Below are positions 1 through 11,154 of a DNA stretch of 64,000 bases, piece by piece. The position numbers were made by a program, and so were the translations under genes. How positions within the stretch are numbered: the first letter of the stretch is position 1; each line of letters begins with the position of its first letter. The notes below the pieces were generated by a model. It was not told the origin of the DNA. It searched no databases and worked only from the letters and a program-made list of their open reading frames with translations. Source of the stretch: Aptenodytes patagonicus (lineage: Eukaryota; Chordata; Aves; Sphenisciformes; Spheniscidae); contig NC_134950.1 of NCBI RefSeq assembly GCF_965638725.1, forward strand, positions 15,748,101 through 15,812,100. The letters are read 5' to 3'.

Positions 1-155
1 AGCAGTGCAGAGAAGTAGAATTTTTTCAACATTTTCTTTGATGTTTTGACAGTATTTTACATATAATATTCACCATTTTCCTTTTAAGTTCAATTATTTT
101 ACTATTCCCATGAGCAATGTGTAGAGTGGATTTTTTCAAATTAAGCCTAAGGATC

Positions 156-692
156 TTACGGAGACTGCTGAATCCAGTGGTCTCTGGGACCGGGGGGGTT
201 GCTGCTCCTGGCTGCTGAAGCCCACCCATGTACACTCTTTGGACCTGGGAGGGGTCTTAGGCTCACATGTATCCCGGGCGAGTGTATGCACGCACGCACA
301 CACACACAGAGAACATATATAATGTAAGTACAGACAGTGAAGTGGACCGCTGCCTGCTCACATGTGAGCCCCCCTCCTCCGCATCTTCCTACATGTCCCC
401 CTGGATCCACCCTGATCCTTCCTTTCCCTGCCTTTGGCCAGTTCTGTGAACATCCCATAGCAAGTTTTGCATAATCCCACAAGCCCCTGCTGATATCCCA
501 TAAAAAGTTTTGCACGGTCCCATACACCCTCTCAAGTATGTTGTAAAACTCATGATAATCATGTTTCCCCATCTTACCAGTGACAAAGCTCAGGTTGATT
601 GTCTTCAGGGTGGCTTCCTCGGTAGCTCCTTTAATGGCCTGAAGAGTTCTGCTCTTCACTGTTGTCTTGGCTACCACCTGCTCATTCGGCAA
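156..692 (-). other. Unexplained 178-codon open frame, possibly a retroelement remnant
   Basis: The minus strand is open for 178 codons in a GC-richer patch than its surroundings. I do not recognise the product. The first half is Lys/Thr-rich, then comes a tryptophan-rich part in which a short unit (Phe-Leu/Trp-Asp around WDISRG, then LWDYAK) is partly repeated; at the DNA level this is a segment around 451-525 where CCCATA...AGTTTTGCA occurs twice about 42 bases apart. The C-terminal half reads through a CA microsatellite and looks non-coding. A TATA-like stretch (near 317-323) and the microsatellite would suit a decayed endogenous retrovirus or LTR edge, but no protease, polymerase or zinc-knuckle motif was seen. 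No splice structure was found. It may be a chance frame. Confidence 0.25.
288..308. repeat. (CA)n microsatellite
   Basis: An alternating CA/CG run (gcacgcacgcacacacacac) on the plus strand, short and slightly interrupted at its left end. Confidence 0.85.
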
Positions 693-1040
693 TTTTTGTG
701 TGTCTGTGTGTGTTTAATATATCACTTTCCTTCTTATTTCTTACTTCTGTTATACTGAATAATCCTTAACCAGATGACTTAATGAACCAAATGCTCTCAC
801 ATTCCACATACTCTTACAGAAACTATCTGTAGCACAGCAAAGCTTGTCATAAAGCTCAGAGGAAGATAACTTTTTGAAATTACTTGCTATTATATTTTTA
901 ATTGAGAAGTTTCATCAGTTACCTGGCTGCACCACTAAAAGACTTTGAGGGTTTTTTTTGAAGTGACCATTTCATCGAAGAACTAACAAATCACTTGCAG
1001 TACCAGTAGATTGCCTACCGGCAGTATCATTCTGTTAGTG

Positions 1041-1596
1041 TGTCCTGGTTTCGGCTGGGGTAGAGTTAATTTTCTTCCCGGTAGCTGGTACAGCGCTGTG
1101 TTTTGGATTTAGGAGGAGAATAATGTTGATAACGCACCGATGTTTTAGTTGTTGCTAGGTAATGCTTACACTAGCCAAGGACTTTTCAGCTTCCCATGCT
1201 CTACCGACTGAGAAGGCTGGAGGTGCACAAGAAGCTGGGAGGGGGCACAGCCAGGACAGCTGACCCAAACTGGCCAAAGGGACATTCCATACCATGTGAC
1301 GTCATGCTCAGTACATAAACTGGGGGAAAGCTGGCCGGGGGGGCCGCTGCTCGGGGACTGGCTGGGTATCGGTTGGCGGGTGGTGAGCAGTTGCATTGTG
1401 CATCACTTGCTTTGTATATTCTTTTTTTATTATTTATTATTATTTTATTTTATTCCCATTATTAAACTGTCTTTATCTCAACCCATGAGTTTTCTCACTT
1501 TTACTCTTACGATTCTCTCCCCCATCCCACCGGGGCTGGGGGAGTGAGCGAGCGGTTGTGTGGTGCTCACTTGCCGGCTGAGGTTAAACCACAACA
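1041..1596 (+). mobile_element. Solo LTR of an endogenous retrovirus, plus orientation
   Basis: A 556-base element bounded by TG at 1041 and CA at 1596. The flanking 5-mers are tagtg (1036-1040) and aagtg (1597-1601), a 4 of 5 match that suits a 5-bp target duplication with one mutation. Promoter-like features are in place: a full CRE palindrome tgacgtca at 1297-1304, a weak TATA-like acataaac at about 1312-1319, and an attaaa poly(A) signal near 1460 followed by the U5-like GC-rich tail. No internal gag, pol or env sequence follows, so this is a solo LTR left by recombination. It aligns by eye with the inverted LTR at 3344-3933 and is of a type common in birds (ERVL-like by its 5-bp duplication; exact family not assigned). 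Confidence 0.88.
1297..1304. promoter_or_regulatory. CRE palindrome inside the LTR
   Basis: A perfect tgacgtca octamer, the CREB/ATF consensus, about 10 bases before the LTR's TATA-like motif. The related LTR at 3344-3933 keeps an altered version (tgacgtgat on the plus strand near 3671-3679), so the site is an original promoter element of the family. Confidence 0.6.
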
Positions 1597-1601
1597 AAGT
1601 G

Positions 1602-2485
1602 AACCTGAGGAGGAGAGTGGAAGGTGTTGAAGCACTACCTTTGTTAACATGGTTTGTTTTTCTAAAGACAGGAAACAGAATTTGAAATGAGAAACTTTTT
1701 CTAAAACACAAGTTCTTGATCACTGCTGGACAGGATACTGGTCTAGGGTACAGTTCTGAGGTAAGAGTTCCTGTGATTTTATCAATAATATTAATACCTT
1801 GTGGGTAAATACACAGTATTTATGAAAATAACGTGTCACACTGAGGGAGACCTTCTATATATTCAAAGCAAGTTCATACTGAACTTATCAAATCTGAGCA
1901 ATGATAGGCGTCATAGGAAACCTGGCTCCACCTGTTGCACTGCACATAAAACTTGGTTCAGCAGAGTATTAGCTCTTTGCAGAGAACATCATCTCTTGGC
2001 GTCTATGAGTTCAGCTGGTTTTGAGATGCTGGGTAAAGCAGCAGTAGAATTAAATAACATAAAAATGCTGTGACGTGGATTACTTGAAGCGAAAGCTGTT
2101 CTTTATCAAAACAGCTTTGATGTCAGCCTAATAAAGATTTTCCTTAATAGCTGGCACTTGGCAAATGCTTGTAGCTTGGCGAGAAAAAGATCTCAGCTCC
2201 TGATTCTCCCAAACTTGTCCTGTGTCAGACCTTTTTAATCTGAATGTGTTGCTTTTGGGCAAATCTTGTGCTCTGTGGTTATCTGTAGTAAGTCTTAGCA
2301 CCAGACATGCTTAAATATAAAAAATGAACTAATTTACAAAAAAGAAAAGGGTAGGGTTTTCAATTACAAGATTTGGAAACAAAACTGGAATAAATAAACA
2401 CAGGACAGTAAAACATTATTGGGGTGTGTCTGAAAATGCTTTCCTAAGTGTAGTTTAGAATTTTTCTGAGCTATGTGAACCTCAT
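1602..2485. other. Intergenic, no gene seen
   Basis: Unique-looking AT-rich DNA between the LTR and the CR1. A short 90-codon open frame at 1801-2073 has no recognisable motif and is taken as chance. The right end has a 9-bp direct repeat, gaacctcat twice (2477-2494), at the junction with the CR1. Confidence 0.6.
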
Positions 2486-3287
2486 GAACCTCATGAGGTA
2501 TAACAAGGCCAAGTGCAAGGTCCTGCACCTGGGTCGGGGCAACCCCCGGTATCAATACAGGCTGGGGGATGAAGGGATTGAGAGCAGCCCTGCCGAGAAG
2601 GACTTGGGGGTACTGGTGGATGAAAAGCTGGACATGAGCCAGCAATGTGCGCTCGCAGCCCAGAAGGCCAAGCGTATCCTGGGCTGCATCCAAAGAAGCG
2701 TGGCCAGCAGGTGGAGGGAGGTGATTCTGCCCCTCTGCTCTGCTCTGGTGAGACCCCACCGGGAGTACTGCGTCCAGCTCTGGAGCCCTCAGCGTAAGAA
2801 AGACACGGACCTGTTGGAGCGGGTCCAGAAGAGGGCCACAAAAATAATCAGGGGGATGGAACAGCTCTCCTATGAAGAAAGGCTGAGAGAGTTGGGGTTG
2901 TTCAGCCTAGAGAAGAGGCGGCTTTGGGGAGACCTTATTGCAGCCTATCAGTACTTCAAGGGGGCTTCTAAAAAAGATGGCGGCAAACTTTTTAGCAGGG
3001 CCTGTTGTGACAGGACAAGGGGGAATGGCCTTAAACTAAAGGGGGGTAGATTTAGACTAGATATAAGGAAGGAATTTTTTTACGTTGAGGGTGGTGAAAC
3101 ACTGGCACAGGTTGCCCAGAGAGGTGGTGGATGCCCCATCCCTGGGAACCTTCAAGGTCAGGTTGGATGGGGCTCTGAGCAAGCTGATGTAGTTGAAGAT
3201 GTCCCTGCCCACGGCAGGGGGGTTGGACTAGATGACCTTTAGAGGTCCCTTCCAACCCAAACTGTTCCATGAATCTATGATTCTATG
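2486..3287 (+). mobile_element. CR1 LINE, 5'-truncated, with open pol-end frame
   Basis: Sense-strand CR1 retrotransposon. The frame 2475-3242 stays open for 255 codons and encodes the C-terminal end of the CR1 ORF2 polyprotein, downstream of the reverse-transcriptase catalytic core: recognisable blocks are the [11 protein letters not shown] stretch, [15 protein letters not shown], the Y/W-containing [15 protein letters not shown] block, ERVQKRATK, and the [17 protein letters not shown] block. It reads on into what is normally the 3' untranslated part ([11 protein letters not shown], then GGETLAQVA). The element ends with the CR1 octamer tail (gaatctatgattctatg) at about 3287. The endonuclease and catalytic reverse-transcriptase parts are absent, so it cannot move by itself. 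The first codon of the open frame is GTG and part of the flank, not a true start. Confidence 0.93.
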
Positions 3288-3343
3288 TATAGGCCACAGA
3301 ATAAGGTTCAGCAGCATTTAATATGCTAAATTGTATTTGTCAG

Positions 3344-3933
3344 TGTTGAGGTTTAACCCCAGTCGGCAACTAAGCCCCACACAGCCGCTCGCTTACTCCC
3401 CCCTGGTGGGATGGGGACAGAATCAGAAGAGTAAAAGTGAGAAAACTCGTGGGTTGAGATAAAGACAGTTTAATAGGTAAAGCAAAAGCCACACACGCAA
3501 GCAAAGCAGAACAAGGAATTCATCCACCACTTCCCATCGGCAGGCAGGTGTTCAGCCATCTCCAGGAAAGCAGGGCTCCATCACGTGTAATGGTTACTTG
3601 GGAAGACAAACGCCATCACTCCAAACGTCCCCCCCTTCCTTCTTCTTCCCCCAGCTTTATATGCTGAGCATGACGTGATATGGTGTGGAATATCCCTTTG
3701 GTCAGTTGGGGTCAGCTGTCCCGGCTGTGTCCCCTCCCAGCTTCTTGTGCACCCCCAGCACTCGCTGGTGGGGTGGTGTGAGAAGCAGAAAAGGCCTTGA
3801 CTCTGTGTCAGCACTGCTCAGCAGTAACGAAAACATCCCTGTGTTATCAACACTGTTTCCAGCACAAATCCAAAACAGCCCCGTACTAGCTACTGTGAAG
3901 AAAATTAACGCTATCCCAGCCAAAACCAGCACA
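3344..3933 (-). mobile_element. Solo LTR of an endogenous retrovirus, minus orientation
   Basis: A 590-base element bounded by TG and CA, flanked by a perfect 5-bp target duplication gtcag at 3339-3343 and 3934-3938. Read on the minus strand it begins TGTGCTGGTTTTGGCTGGGA and has a TATA-like catataaag, an attaaa signal and the GC-rich tail ending in AACCTCAACA. It aligns by eye over most of its length with the LTR at 1041-1596 but differs in the middle, where a purine-rich insert lies after the TATA region. The exact duplication shows that it is a separate insertion and not a rearranged half of the first. No internal retroviral sequence is present. Confidence 0.92.
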
Positions 3934-3938
3934 GTCAG

Positions 3939-4984
3939 GATGTTTATCATTCATTGCTGGCTCCTCCTTTCATTGCCTTGGGGCTGGTTTTGAGCTTTTG
4001 AATTTTAGCCTTCATCATGTACATTCACCTTTTAGAATACCTATTTTTCTGTTATCTCATGGGAGTGCAGCATCTGGATTTATAATAAACGTGGCTGTGA
4101 CAAACCCTGTTTTTTCTTTATGGATTGGTACGAACTCGGCAGAGGAGAATTTTGTATATGGTAAAGCTTTCTGCACTTTTCTGGCTCTACTGTTACCAGA
4201 CTCCTTAGTTAGAAAATTACTTCAGGTTTAAGTATTATAACTGCTCATCACAGTATGTCCCATGTTAACTGTCTTTTAAATTGTATATCATAGGAAGCAC
4301 ACATTTAATGTAGAGGTTAGGATATTTAGTTTCACTACATACTGGTGGCTTCCATGGGTAAGAAATAGAATACAACGGATATCTATACAGGCTTTTAAGT
4401 GACTGCTTATAGTAGCAAATGCTTTGAGAATGCTCTGGAGAACAAAGAATTTGCAGGTAACTTTAGCTTTGTTACTAGAGCTGAAAGAAATTATAGGGCT
4501 GAAGATAATCAGTGGGATTCTTGTCAGCTTCTCAAATGTTGTACCAGCTTTCTTCTCTTTTTCAACCTTGAGCTAAATTCACATGAATGATGAACAAAAT
4601 CAGATCTTATCTAATTTAACTAAATCTTTTGTCTGAGTAGACACACTTCACTGATACACATCATGTAGTTTATGCAGCATTTTTGGTTGATGCAGCCCTC
4701 TAAGATGTACATGTTAAACAACGGGTTTCATGCTGCCGTAAGGACACACAAGGGCACCCTCTGAGAGCACCCTTTCTTCCCTGCAGTGTTCGTCGATCTG
4801 CACTAGTTAGTTGCCATTCTGCGCCACATGTGACATGCTGCAGTACTGCTCCCTCTGTACTCGCAGAGCTTGTAGAAGCACTTAAGAGTGATGTAAAACT
4901 GCCATAATCTAGAAAAATAGGAAGTCTTCATGGAGTACCCAGGACTGGAATTGTAACTTCAATATGGGGAGCGGGAAGAATGCA
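3939..4984. other. Intergenic, no gene seen
   Basis: AT-rich unique-looking DNA. Short open frames at 3998-4231 and 4399-4590 carry no motif and no clear splice sites, and are read as chance. Confidence 0.6.
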
Positions 4985-5408
4985 GAATCACAGAATCATA
5001 GAATCATTGAGGTTGGAAAAGACCTCTAAGATCATCGAGTCCAACCGTCAACCCAACACCACCATGCCCACTAAACCATGTCCCTAAGTGTCTCATCTAC
5101 TCGTCTTTTAAATACCTCCAGGGATGGGGACTCAACCACTTCCCTGGGCAGCCTGTTCCAATGTTTAACCACTCTTTCAGTAAAGACATTTTTCCTCACG
5201 TCCAATCTAAACCTCCCCTGGTGCAACTTGAGGCCATTTCCTCTCGTCCTATCGCTTGTTACTTGGGAGAAGAGACCAACACCCACCTCGCTACAACCTC
5301 CTTTCAGGGAGTTGTAGAGAGCGATGAGGTCTCCCCTCAGCCTCCTTTTCTCCAGGCTAAACAACCCCAGTTCCCTCAGCCGCTCCTCATAAGACTTGTT
5401 CTCCAGAC
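4985..5408 (-). mobile_element. CR1 LINE 3' end, minus orientation
   Basis: A 5'-truncated CR1 read right to left. The octamer tail is at the left (gaatcacagaatcatagaat), followed by the conserved block ggttggaaaagacctctaag. The minus-strand frame 5071-5430 encodes the last part of ORF2 ([18 protein letters not shown], then [19 protein letters not shown]). It is nearly identical to the copy at 32466-32952: I count about ten substitutions over some 420 aligned bases, and at three of them this copy has lost a CpG, so it looks more decayed by deamination. Confidence 0.93.
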
Positions 5409-7539
5409 AGGAAAATATCTTGCCAAACACTGATTATGTGATAGCTGATGTGCTAGGTAGACAGAGGGGAAGAATGGAGTGATGCTTTACATCTTGTCTC
5501 CTGTTGTGCCTATGAAACTATCCATTGCTTCATTTTGAGCAGAACATCCCTCTCCCCCATTTAGTATTTCTGATAGACAGTAAATATATCAGGTCCATTT
5601 TAGTTCTTTTAAACAACTACACGGTTTGGAAATTACAGGAAGCTGGAAGACATAAAACATTCTGGATTTTTAGTATGGTGTGCTTACTTCCATTTGTTTC
5701 CTCATTTCTTGTTCTCTTAGAGAAGGTTGTTATCTTCGGCATGTTGTTATCTTCGGCATGTGATAGCTTGCGTCTCATCAAGAATCAGAAGGTACATCAG
5801 TTGGTTATGAAGATAAGGCAGAACAAATTGACATCAAAAGAGAAATTACGTGGGAAGCCTCTCTCAGACAAGAAATTAACTTTATGGCCAAAAATTCTGA
5901 TTTGTGCAAGAGAATTCAGTTCAGTTGCCTGAGATACTATACGTGTCTTTTCACCCTTTCATTGATTTCAGGGAGAAATCAGTTAAATGGGAACAGAGAA
6001 GTGGAATCTTTACATTGTGGTGATAAAATGGTATATACTCTCTATGCTTACATAATTTTCTAACTTGATACTATAGCAAGAGTCTGGCTCTGCTTAGAAA
6101 CGTACAATAACTTTGTGCAAATAACTTCTTTGTTTTACAGGCCAAAATTAGCACTTAAAATGTCTCAGTCTTTTTCATCAACTGCGTTTTCAATTAGGTA
6201 ATTTCATTGTTAATTCCTATGACATTTTCTTTCTTCCTGTTAGTTGTATGCTAAAGGTTTTGAGGTGCTATACTGAATGATCCGTTAATAATAAAAAATA
6301 GCTATTAACACCTGGAACATAAAAGGAGTGGATAAGAATAGAAGGTAACTGAAAACATTTATTGGAAAACAGTTATTGAAAAAAGCAGAGAAAAAGTTGA
6401 CCAGTGAAAAAAAAAACAACCTTTCCCAAGAGAAGAGCTTATATTTTTAAATATTTCCTTCATGTGCAGAAATACCTTATTCTGCTACTGTCCAGGATAG
6501 CTGCTCCTTTTTTTTTAATATAATGCTTTTACATTTAGTCAAGTAAATGCTAAAAGGTTGCTTGTCTAAGAGCATGGCTGAAACCATGCACGGCCTTTGA
6601 AACCTCCATTCTTACAGAAAAGAAATTGAATTTTCAAAGCTCACATTCTGGTCCTGTAGTTCCTTTATTGCATTTGATGTTTGTCCCTGGGGGTTTCTAT
6701 GCTGTTGCAGCTCTCACCTTTACCATTTTTTTATCACTCCTGCACCCTTATTACTTTCCATTTCCTATTTCAAATAAAAAATCCAATAAAACCAATTTCT
6801 TCACTTTGATTCTCTTGAAGAAAATTAGAAAAAATTGTGGAATGGACTTCAGTATTGGCACCAATAACTTCTAAAATCACAATTAGCCTCATGACAAATA
6901 CTAGTACTTCAAAATTCTTTGGCACAAAATGCACATGCAGTTATCTAGTCTGATCTTAAATTTTCACATTGAGCTCCTCTGTAAAGTAGTAAGCCCTGGA
7001 ATATCTGACACTAAAGATTATTATTTATCAGTGAAACAGAATCCTGTACATGCTGTAGACCTAAGTATACAAAGGGCCTGACTTCAGTGACTTGCATCTG
7101 GTGAAGTGATCAGTGATACCGGAACAAAGTGGGTGTAGCGTGCTACCTTATTTATCAGGGAGAACCTTTTTAACATGGAGTTGGTAAGTCAGGGGATATT
7201 TAATTTCCTTTAGACTTAAAATGCTGTGGTCAGCAGAACACAAATGGCTGAAAACCCTGAATTACACAGGATTTATACACAATGCTGCTTCCTGAAGGTG
7301 TAGTCGGTATTTGGAATTGCCAGCATATGGCACACAGCGCTACTGAATATAACTGTAGTTATACGATTATATATAACTATACAAGCATGCACTTGGCAAA
7401 ACTGCAGCTACTGGAGAGACCTGAGGGTCCCTGTTACATCTTCTTCCGACCCCCTTTCTTTTTCTGGAAACAAAGGAAAGAAAAGAATGGGCATTTAAGA
7501 GAACTCGTCTGTCCCATGGTTTCTGAAACTCGATTCACA
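5409..7539. other. Intergenic, no gene seen
   Basis: No gene or clear repeat, apart from a 17-bp tandem duplication at 5727-5760. Open frames at 5525-5932 (135 codons) and 7282-7653 (123 codons) have no recognisable domain; the second runs into the LTR remnant. Confidence 0.55.
5727..5760. repeat. Perfect 17-bp tandem duplication
   Basis: The unit ttgttatcttcggcatg occurs twice with no mismatch and no spacer. Perfect identity suggests a recent slippage or duplication event. Confidence 0.9.
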
Positions 7540-7642
7540 AGTCTTCTTGCCTTCCTTCTGTTTTCTCCCCACCCTGTGGGAGAGGGGAGTGAGCAAAAGG
7601 CTGGGTGGGTGTTTGGCTGTTGGCCGGGGTCAACCCACCACA
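7540..7642 (+). mobile_element. Eroded LTR 3' end
   Basis: The block ctccccaccctgtgggagag, then ggggagtgagc, then a GC-rich run ending in ggggtcaacccaccaca matches the order of motifs at the 3' ends of both intact LTRs in this window (ctcccc...cccacc...ggggagtgagcg...ggttaaaccacaaca). The U3 part cannot be traced with confidence and no target duplication was found, so the left boundary is unknown and the family may be a different one. Confidence 0.5.
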
Positions 7643-10559
7643 GATACCACTGACACAGAGGAACCTTCTCGTCATAAGGATTTTCACTCTCCCTATGGGA
7701 TATGAAAGTGGTATGTAAGTGAGAGGCTACTATCAAAAGGCGTGCTGTGAATAAGAAAGGGACTTCAAAAGGGGCAAAGAGACCACGCCGTGTGTAGAGT
7801 TACACGGAATAAGCTTTGTACTTGAATGTAGGGATTAAGTACAGCCTTATATTCACTACAGTTCTCCCAAATACAAGCCTTACTTTACGAAGATGTTTGA
7901 TACTTCATTTTTAAGCAATGCACCTGCCTGCTAAGGCAGAGTATGTACGTTACATGTAACGGCACACTGAAAAAGGTCAGCGATATATTCATGCCAAGTG
8001 CCTGTGTTTCTTGATGTTTGAAGGTTTAAGCCTGAATACCTCATCTCTTCGAGAAAACCGAGCTTTTCTGAACTTGAAACTTCTGTAAGGGTGCAAGATA
8101 TTACAAGGTAATTTTAGGTCTGTGTTAGGTGAATCCACCAAGTTTTGGAGATTATTTTACTGGAAGCAATTTCTTTTTGTAGGTAATTAATGTTGGTTTA
8201 GGCAATTGTAGTTATTAGTGCAACTTTGTATTTGGGGTGCTGTTGTGTCTCAGTACAAGTACAGACTGCTGTATGTGTATCCTAAGTGATTCTTCCCTAT
8301 TCCTCTATCCTTTGTGATAATGAAATTAAGGTGTTCATTATGCTTAGAAATATTTGGAATTGCTGAAAGGGTAGGGAGGAAAAACACAAAACTGAGACAC
8401 GACCTATTTACCAAGTGGTAACAAGTCATTGCAGGTTAGCCGATCTCTGGTAACTACTCATGTGCATGGTCTTAGCCTGCAGCGTACACAAATGTAATTC
8501 AAGTTGGTTTAGCCCTTAAGGTAAAGTCAGTCTGACAATTTGGAAGGGATTACATCTTTGAACCCTTAATCAGATAATTTCTATTTAGCAACACTAGTTC
8601 TGCTCATGGCATTGGTACGGTGCAGCAGTGCTGTAGAGATAAATGACACCTCTGAATTCTACCAAGGTTTTTACTTAAGCAGGACTGGGGAATAAAACGG
8701 TTATGTTTGGTTCCAGCTGTCTTTTGATTTAGAGTATCATTTAAAAATGATTAATGGATTTTGTGCACTACTTGAATTTTCTAAAATATTTTGTGATGGA
8801 AGTCTTCTGTTTTGTGGTTTTCCTGAGTAGCTTGGGCAATGTTACTAAATTTTTTCAGTCTGACATCCTTTTCATGGCATCCTTTTCAAGAATTCAGTAT
8901 TTTCAATGGTGAAATTTTCTATGGCCTCTTGCCTCCAGTGATCTGCTGAGTTCTGTAAAGTAGACAGTTGATATTTGTGTTTCATTTTTCATAATTAACC
9001 AAATTGACTGAATTATTCTGGCAGTGCATTAAGTAATGTTAGCCCTGTGCCAGTCCCTCGAATAGGGCTATTTTGGGTGCCCACAGCAACCTCTTTGAAC
9101 ATGCTGATGTTCTGTGCTGTAGCTACTTGTTGGTTTGGAGTTTGTTGTTTTTTTTTTTTCTTTTTAAATTACATTGGGTTTCTGTTCAAAAACCGATAGG
9201 CAGGAATAATATATCACACTTGTCTTATCCCAGGAGTTTTCATTCCTTTTCAGATCCCTAAGAATTTGCCAGTGGTAAAGCACTGTGCATTTACTGACAG
9301 AAGGCATGTTTTTTTCTACTTAAATACCTTTCACCAGCATCTTTGAAGTAGCCCACAGATCTCCAGCAGTCCATGGACTGGAGTTGAAAACCACTATATT
9401 ACCATAATATTGTTTCCTAACCTTAGTTTTCTTTAATTAAAGCTATTTGATCATATTTGTAAATTAGAACTGGATATGCATGTGTGTATAACAGCAAAGT
9501 GAAATATTAATATTGAATCAACCAACTTTGTTCTCTAGAAAAACTTCAAAAGGCAATGCCAGTGGCAGTGCAATGTTCAGTCATGGTAACTTGTGGCGGG
9601 TAGGGCTCAAATTTGCAACACCTACGTGATGGTTGAGCTCATTGGCCACAGCATACTGCCTTGAAACTCTGGGTCGTTATTGCATCAGCCCTCTCTACAA
9701 ACCTTTTTTTTAGAATGATGCCCTAATCCCACTGCACATGGACACTTCAGTCTCTTTGGGGCACAAGGCACACTTGACCTCAGTGGTGCTGCAATTCTAC
9801 CCTTCACCCTTAATCCCCATTTAACAGATTCTTCCCAAAGGGAAATCTAAAGAGGGATTCATCACACCTAACTTTAGACATCTGTCACAAGGCGTTCTTA
9901 GCTCAGCTGGATATCTAGGTTTCTTGGTAGAGTCAATGCAGATCTGGTCAGTGGTATCGGTGGCATTTAGGTTTGCCTGGTGGGGATGATGATTATACTA
10001 GATTCTTTGCTTGAATTTGTTCCAGCCCTGATGCAAGCAGCTGGTAGGGAAAATTCTTGTGATCTTAAGGCCATTTTATAGGAACGGGCAAATGCTGGGT
10101 CTGTGTCTGCTGGAAAATGCAGAAACATCTTCCTGTTGGTGTTGGTAAATATGTTCCCCTCCCCCAGTTAGAAATTAGTGTCAACTACATTGTTGAAAAG
10201 GTTCATGGTGAATTTTTATGAGGTCACGTATTTGGCATAGTCTCTGAACAGCTCTGGGGTGTTTGGTGCGTCTACCTTTCACAGCCCATTTCATTTTTCA
10301 CAAGAACGTGTAAGATTTGAAATACTTAAAAAAAAAAGCAGCAAAGCAAAATCAAGTTAACTTTTAATACAACACTTAAACCCTTTCCCGAGAACACGAG
10401 TAGTTGATAGTTCAGGGTTTTGCCTGTATCTAATGCTAAGGTTTTGTATCCCCTCGCAGTGCACCGGTGACTCGTTATTCACGCTCAAGACAGATACTCA
10501 CACGAGTCCATAGCGGTCCGCTTTTTTAAAGCTAAAATCCAAAGCTTTCAAACCTATTC
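7643..10559. other. Intergenic, no gene seen
   Basis: AT-rich DNA up to the CpG island. A near-tandem repeat of catccttttca lies at 8864-8888. No exon of UTP23 or of any other known neighbour was recognised on either strand, and open frames are short. Confidence 0.55.
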
Positions 10560-10950
10560 TCTCTTGGAAGTGCTTCTCCCTCAATCCCAAGCTGGTTTAT
10601 TAGGTGCAGATGCTCCCCGTGAGCAGAGCCTCCCTCGGCCCTGCTGGAGAGCCCACTGGCTGCGCCACGGCTGGCCCACCGGCGTAGCCGTAACTTTACG
10701 TGACCGTTAGCATCAGATCGCCCAAGGGAGCCGTGGAAACGCACAGCCGGAGGTTCCCAGGTTGTCAGAAACGGTGTGCCAGGCGCCAGCCGGCATGCGG
10801 CCAGGGTGGCCTCCGCGGCCCCCCACCCCCCAGCCCGGGTGAGTTGCGATGGCCACAGGCGCCTCGCACAAGGCACAAGGTTCCTCCTGCTCCAGGTGCG
10901 CCGGGGACCGCCGGCCGGCTGGCGAGGCCGAGCGAGGGCCGCCCCGGGCC

Positions 10951-10964
10951 GCCCCGCCCCGCCC
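10951..10964. promoter_or_regulatory. GC box (Sp/KLF type)
   Basis: gccccgccccgccc contains two overlapping ccgccc cores, the reverse complement of the Sp1 GC box, about 190-200 bases before the start codon. Confidence 0.55.
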
Positions 10965-11038
10965 GGAGAGCGCCCGCGGCCGCGAGGGCGCGCCGCCACC
11001 GCACCGCCACCGCCGCCAGCGCCCCCCGCGGCGGCACC

Positions 11039-11048
11039 GCGCATGCGC
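11039..11048. promoter_or_regulatory. NRF1 palindrome
   Basis: gcgcatgcgc is a perfect match to the NRF1 consensus, about 90 bases before the likely transcription start. NRF1 sites are common in CpG promoters of translation and mitochondrial genes. Confidence 0.7.
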
Positions 11049-11110
11049 CTCCCTCCCGTCGAGTTTCCCCCCGGAGCCGTTTCCCTGCGCGCCGCCGCGG
11101 CCTCGCCGTC

Positions 11111-11120
11111 GCTTCCGGTG
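11111..11120 (-). promoter_or_regulatory. ETS/GABP site
   Basis: The minus strand reads caccggaagc, a good ETS-family (GABPA/ELK) match, a few bases before the pyrimidine tract where transcription probably starts. Confidence 0.6.
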
Positions 11121-11125
11121 TTTCG

Positions 11126-11138
11126 TTTTTCTCTTTCC
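11126..11138 (+). promoter_or_regulatory. EIF3H: Pyrimidine tract, possible TOP start site
   Basis: tttttctctttcc is an unbroken run of pyrimidines 20-32 bases before the start codon. EIF3H has been counted among 5'-terminal oligopyrimidine (TOP) mRNAs, whose translation follows mTORC1/LARP1. If transcription starts at the C at 11131, the leader would be about 27 bases and begin CUCUUUCC, a TOP-type end. The start position is inference. Confidence 0.5.
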
Positions 11139-11154
11139 GGCCGGTGCGAGGGGA

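Larger units (their letters stand above)
1..1040. other. Intergenic DNA left of the first LTR
   Basis: No known gene was recognised. The stretch holds a short CA repeat at about 288-308 and a 178-codon open frame on the minus strand, described separately. The part from 693 to 1040 is AT-rich and I see nothing in it. If human synteny holds, UTP23 should lie beyond the left edge on the minus strand, but none of its exons could be seen here. Confidence 0.6.

Noticed and set aside
1..10559. UTP23 exons expected by human synteny
   Set aside because: No frame on the minus strand resembles the UTP23 PIN-like protein; the gene may lie left of the window.
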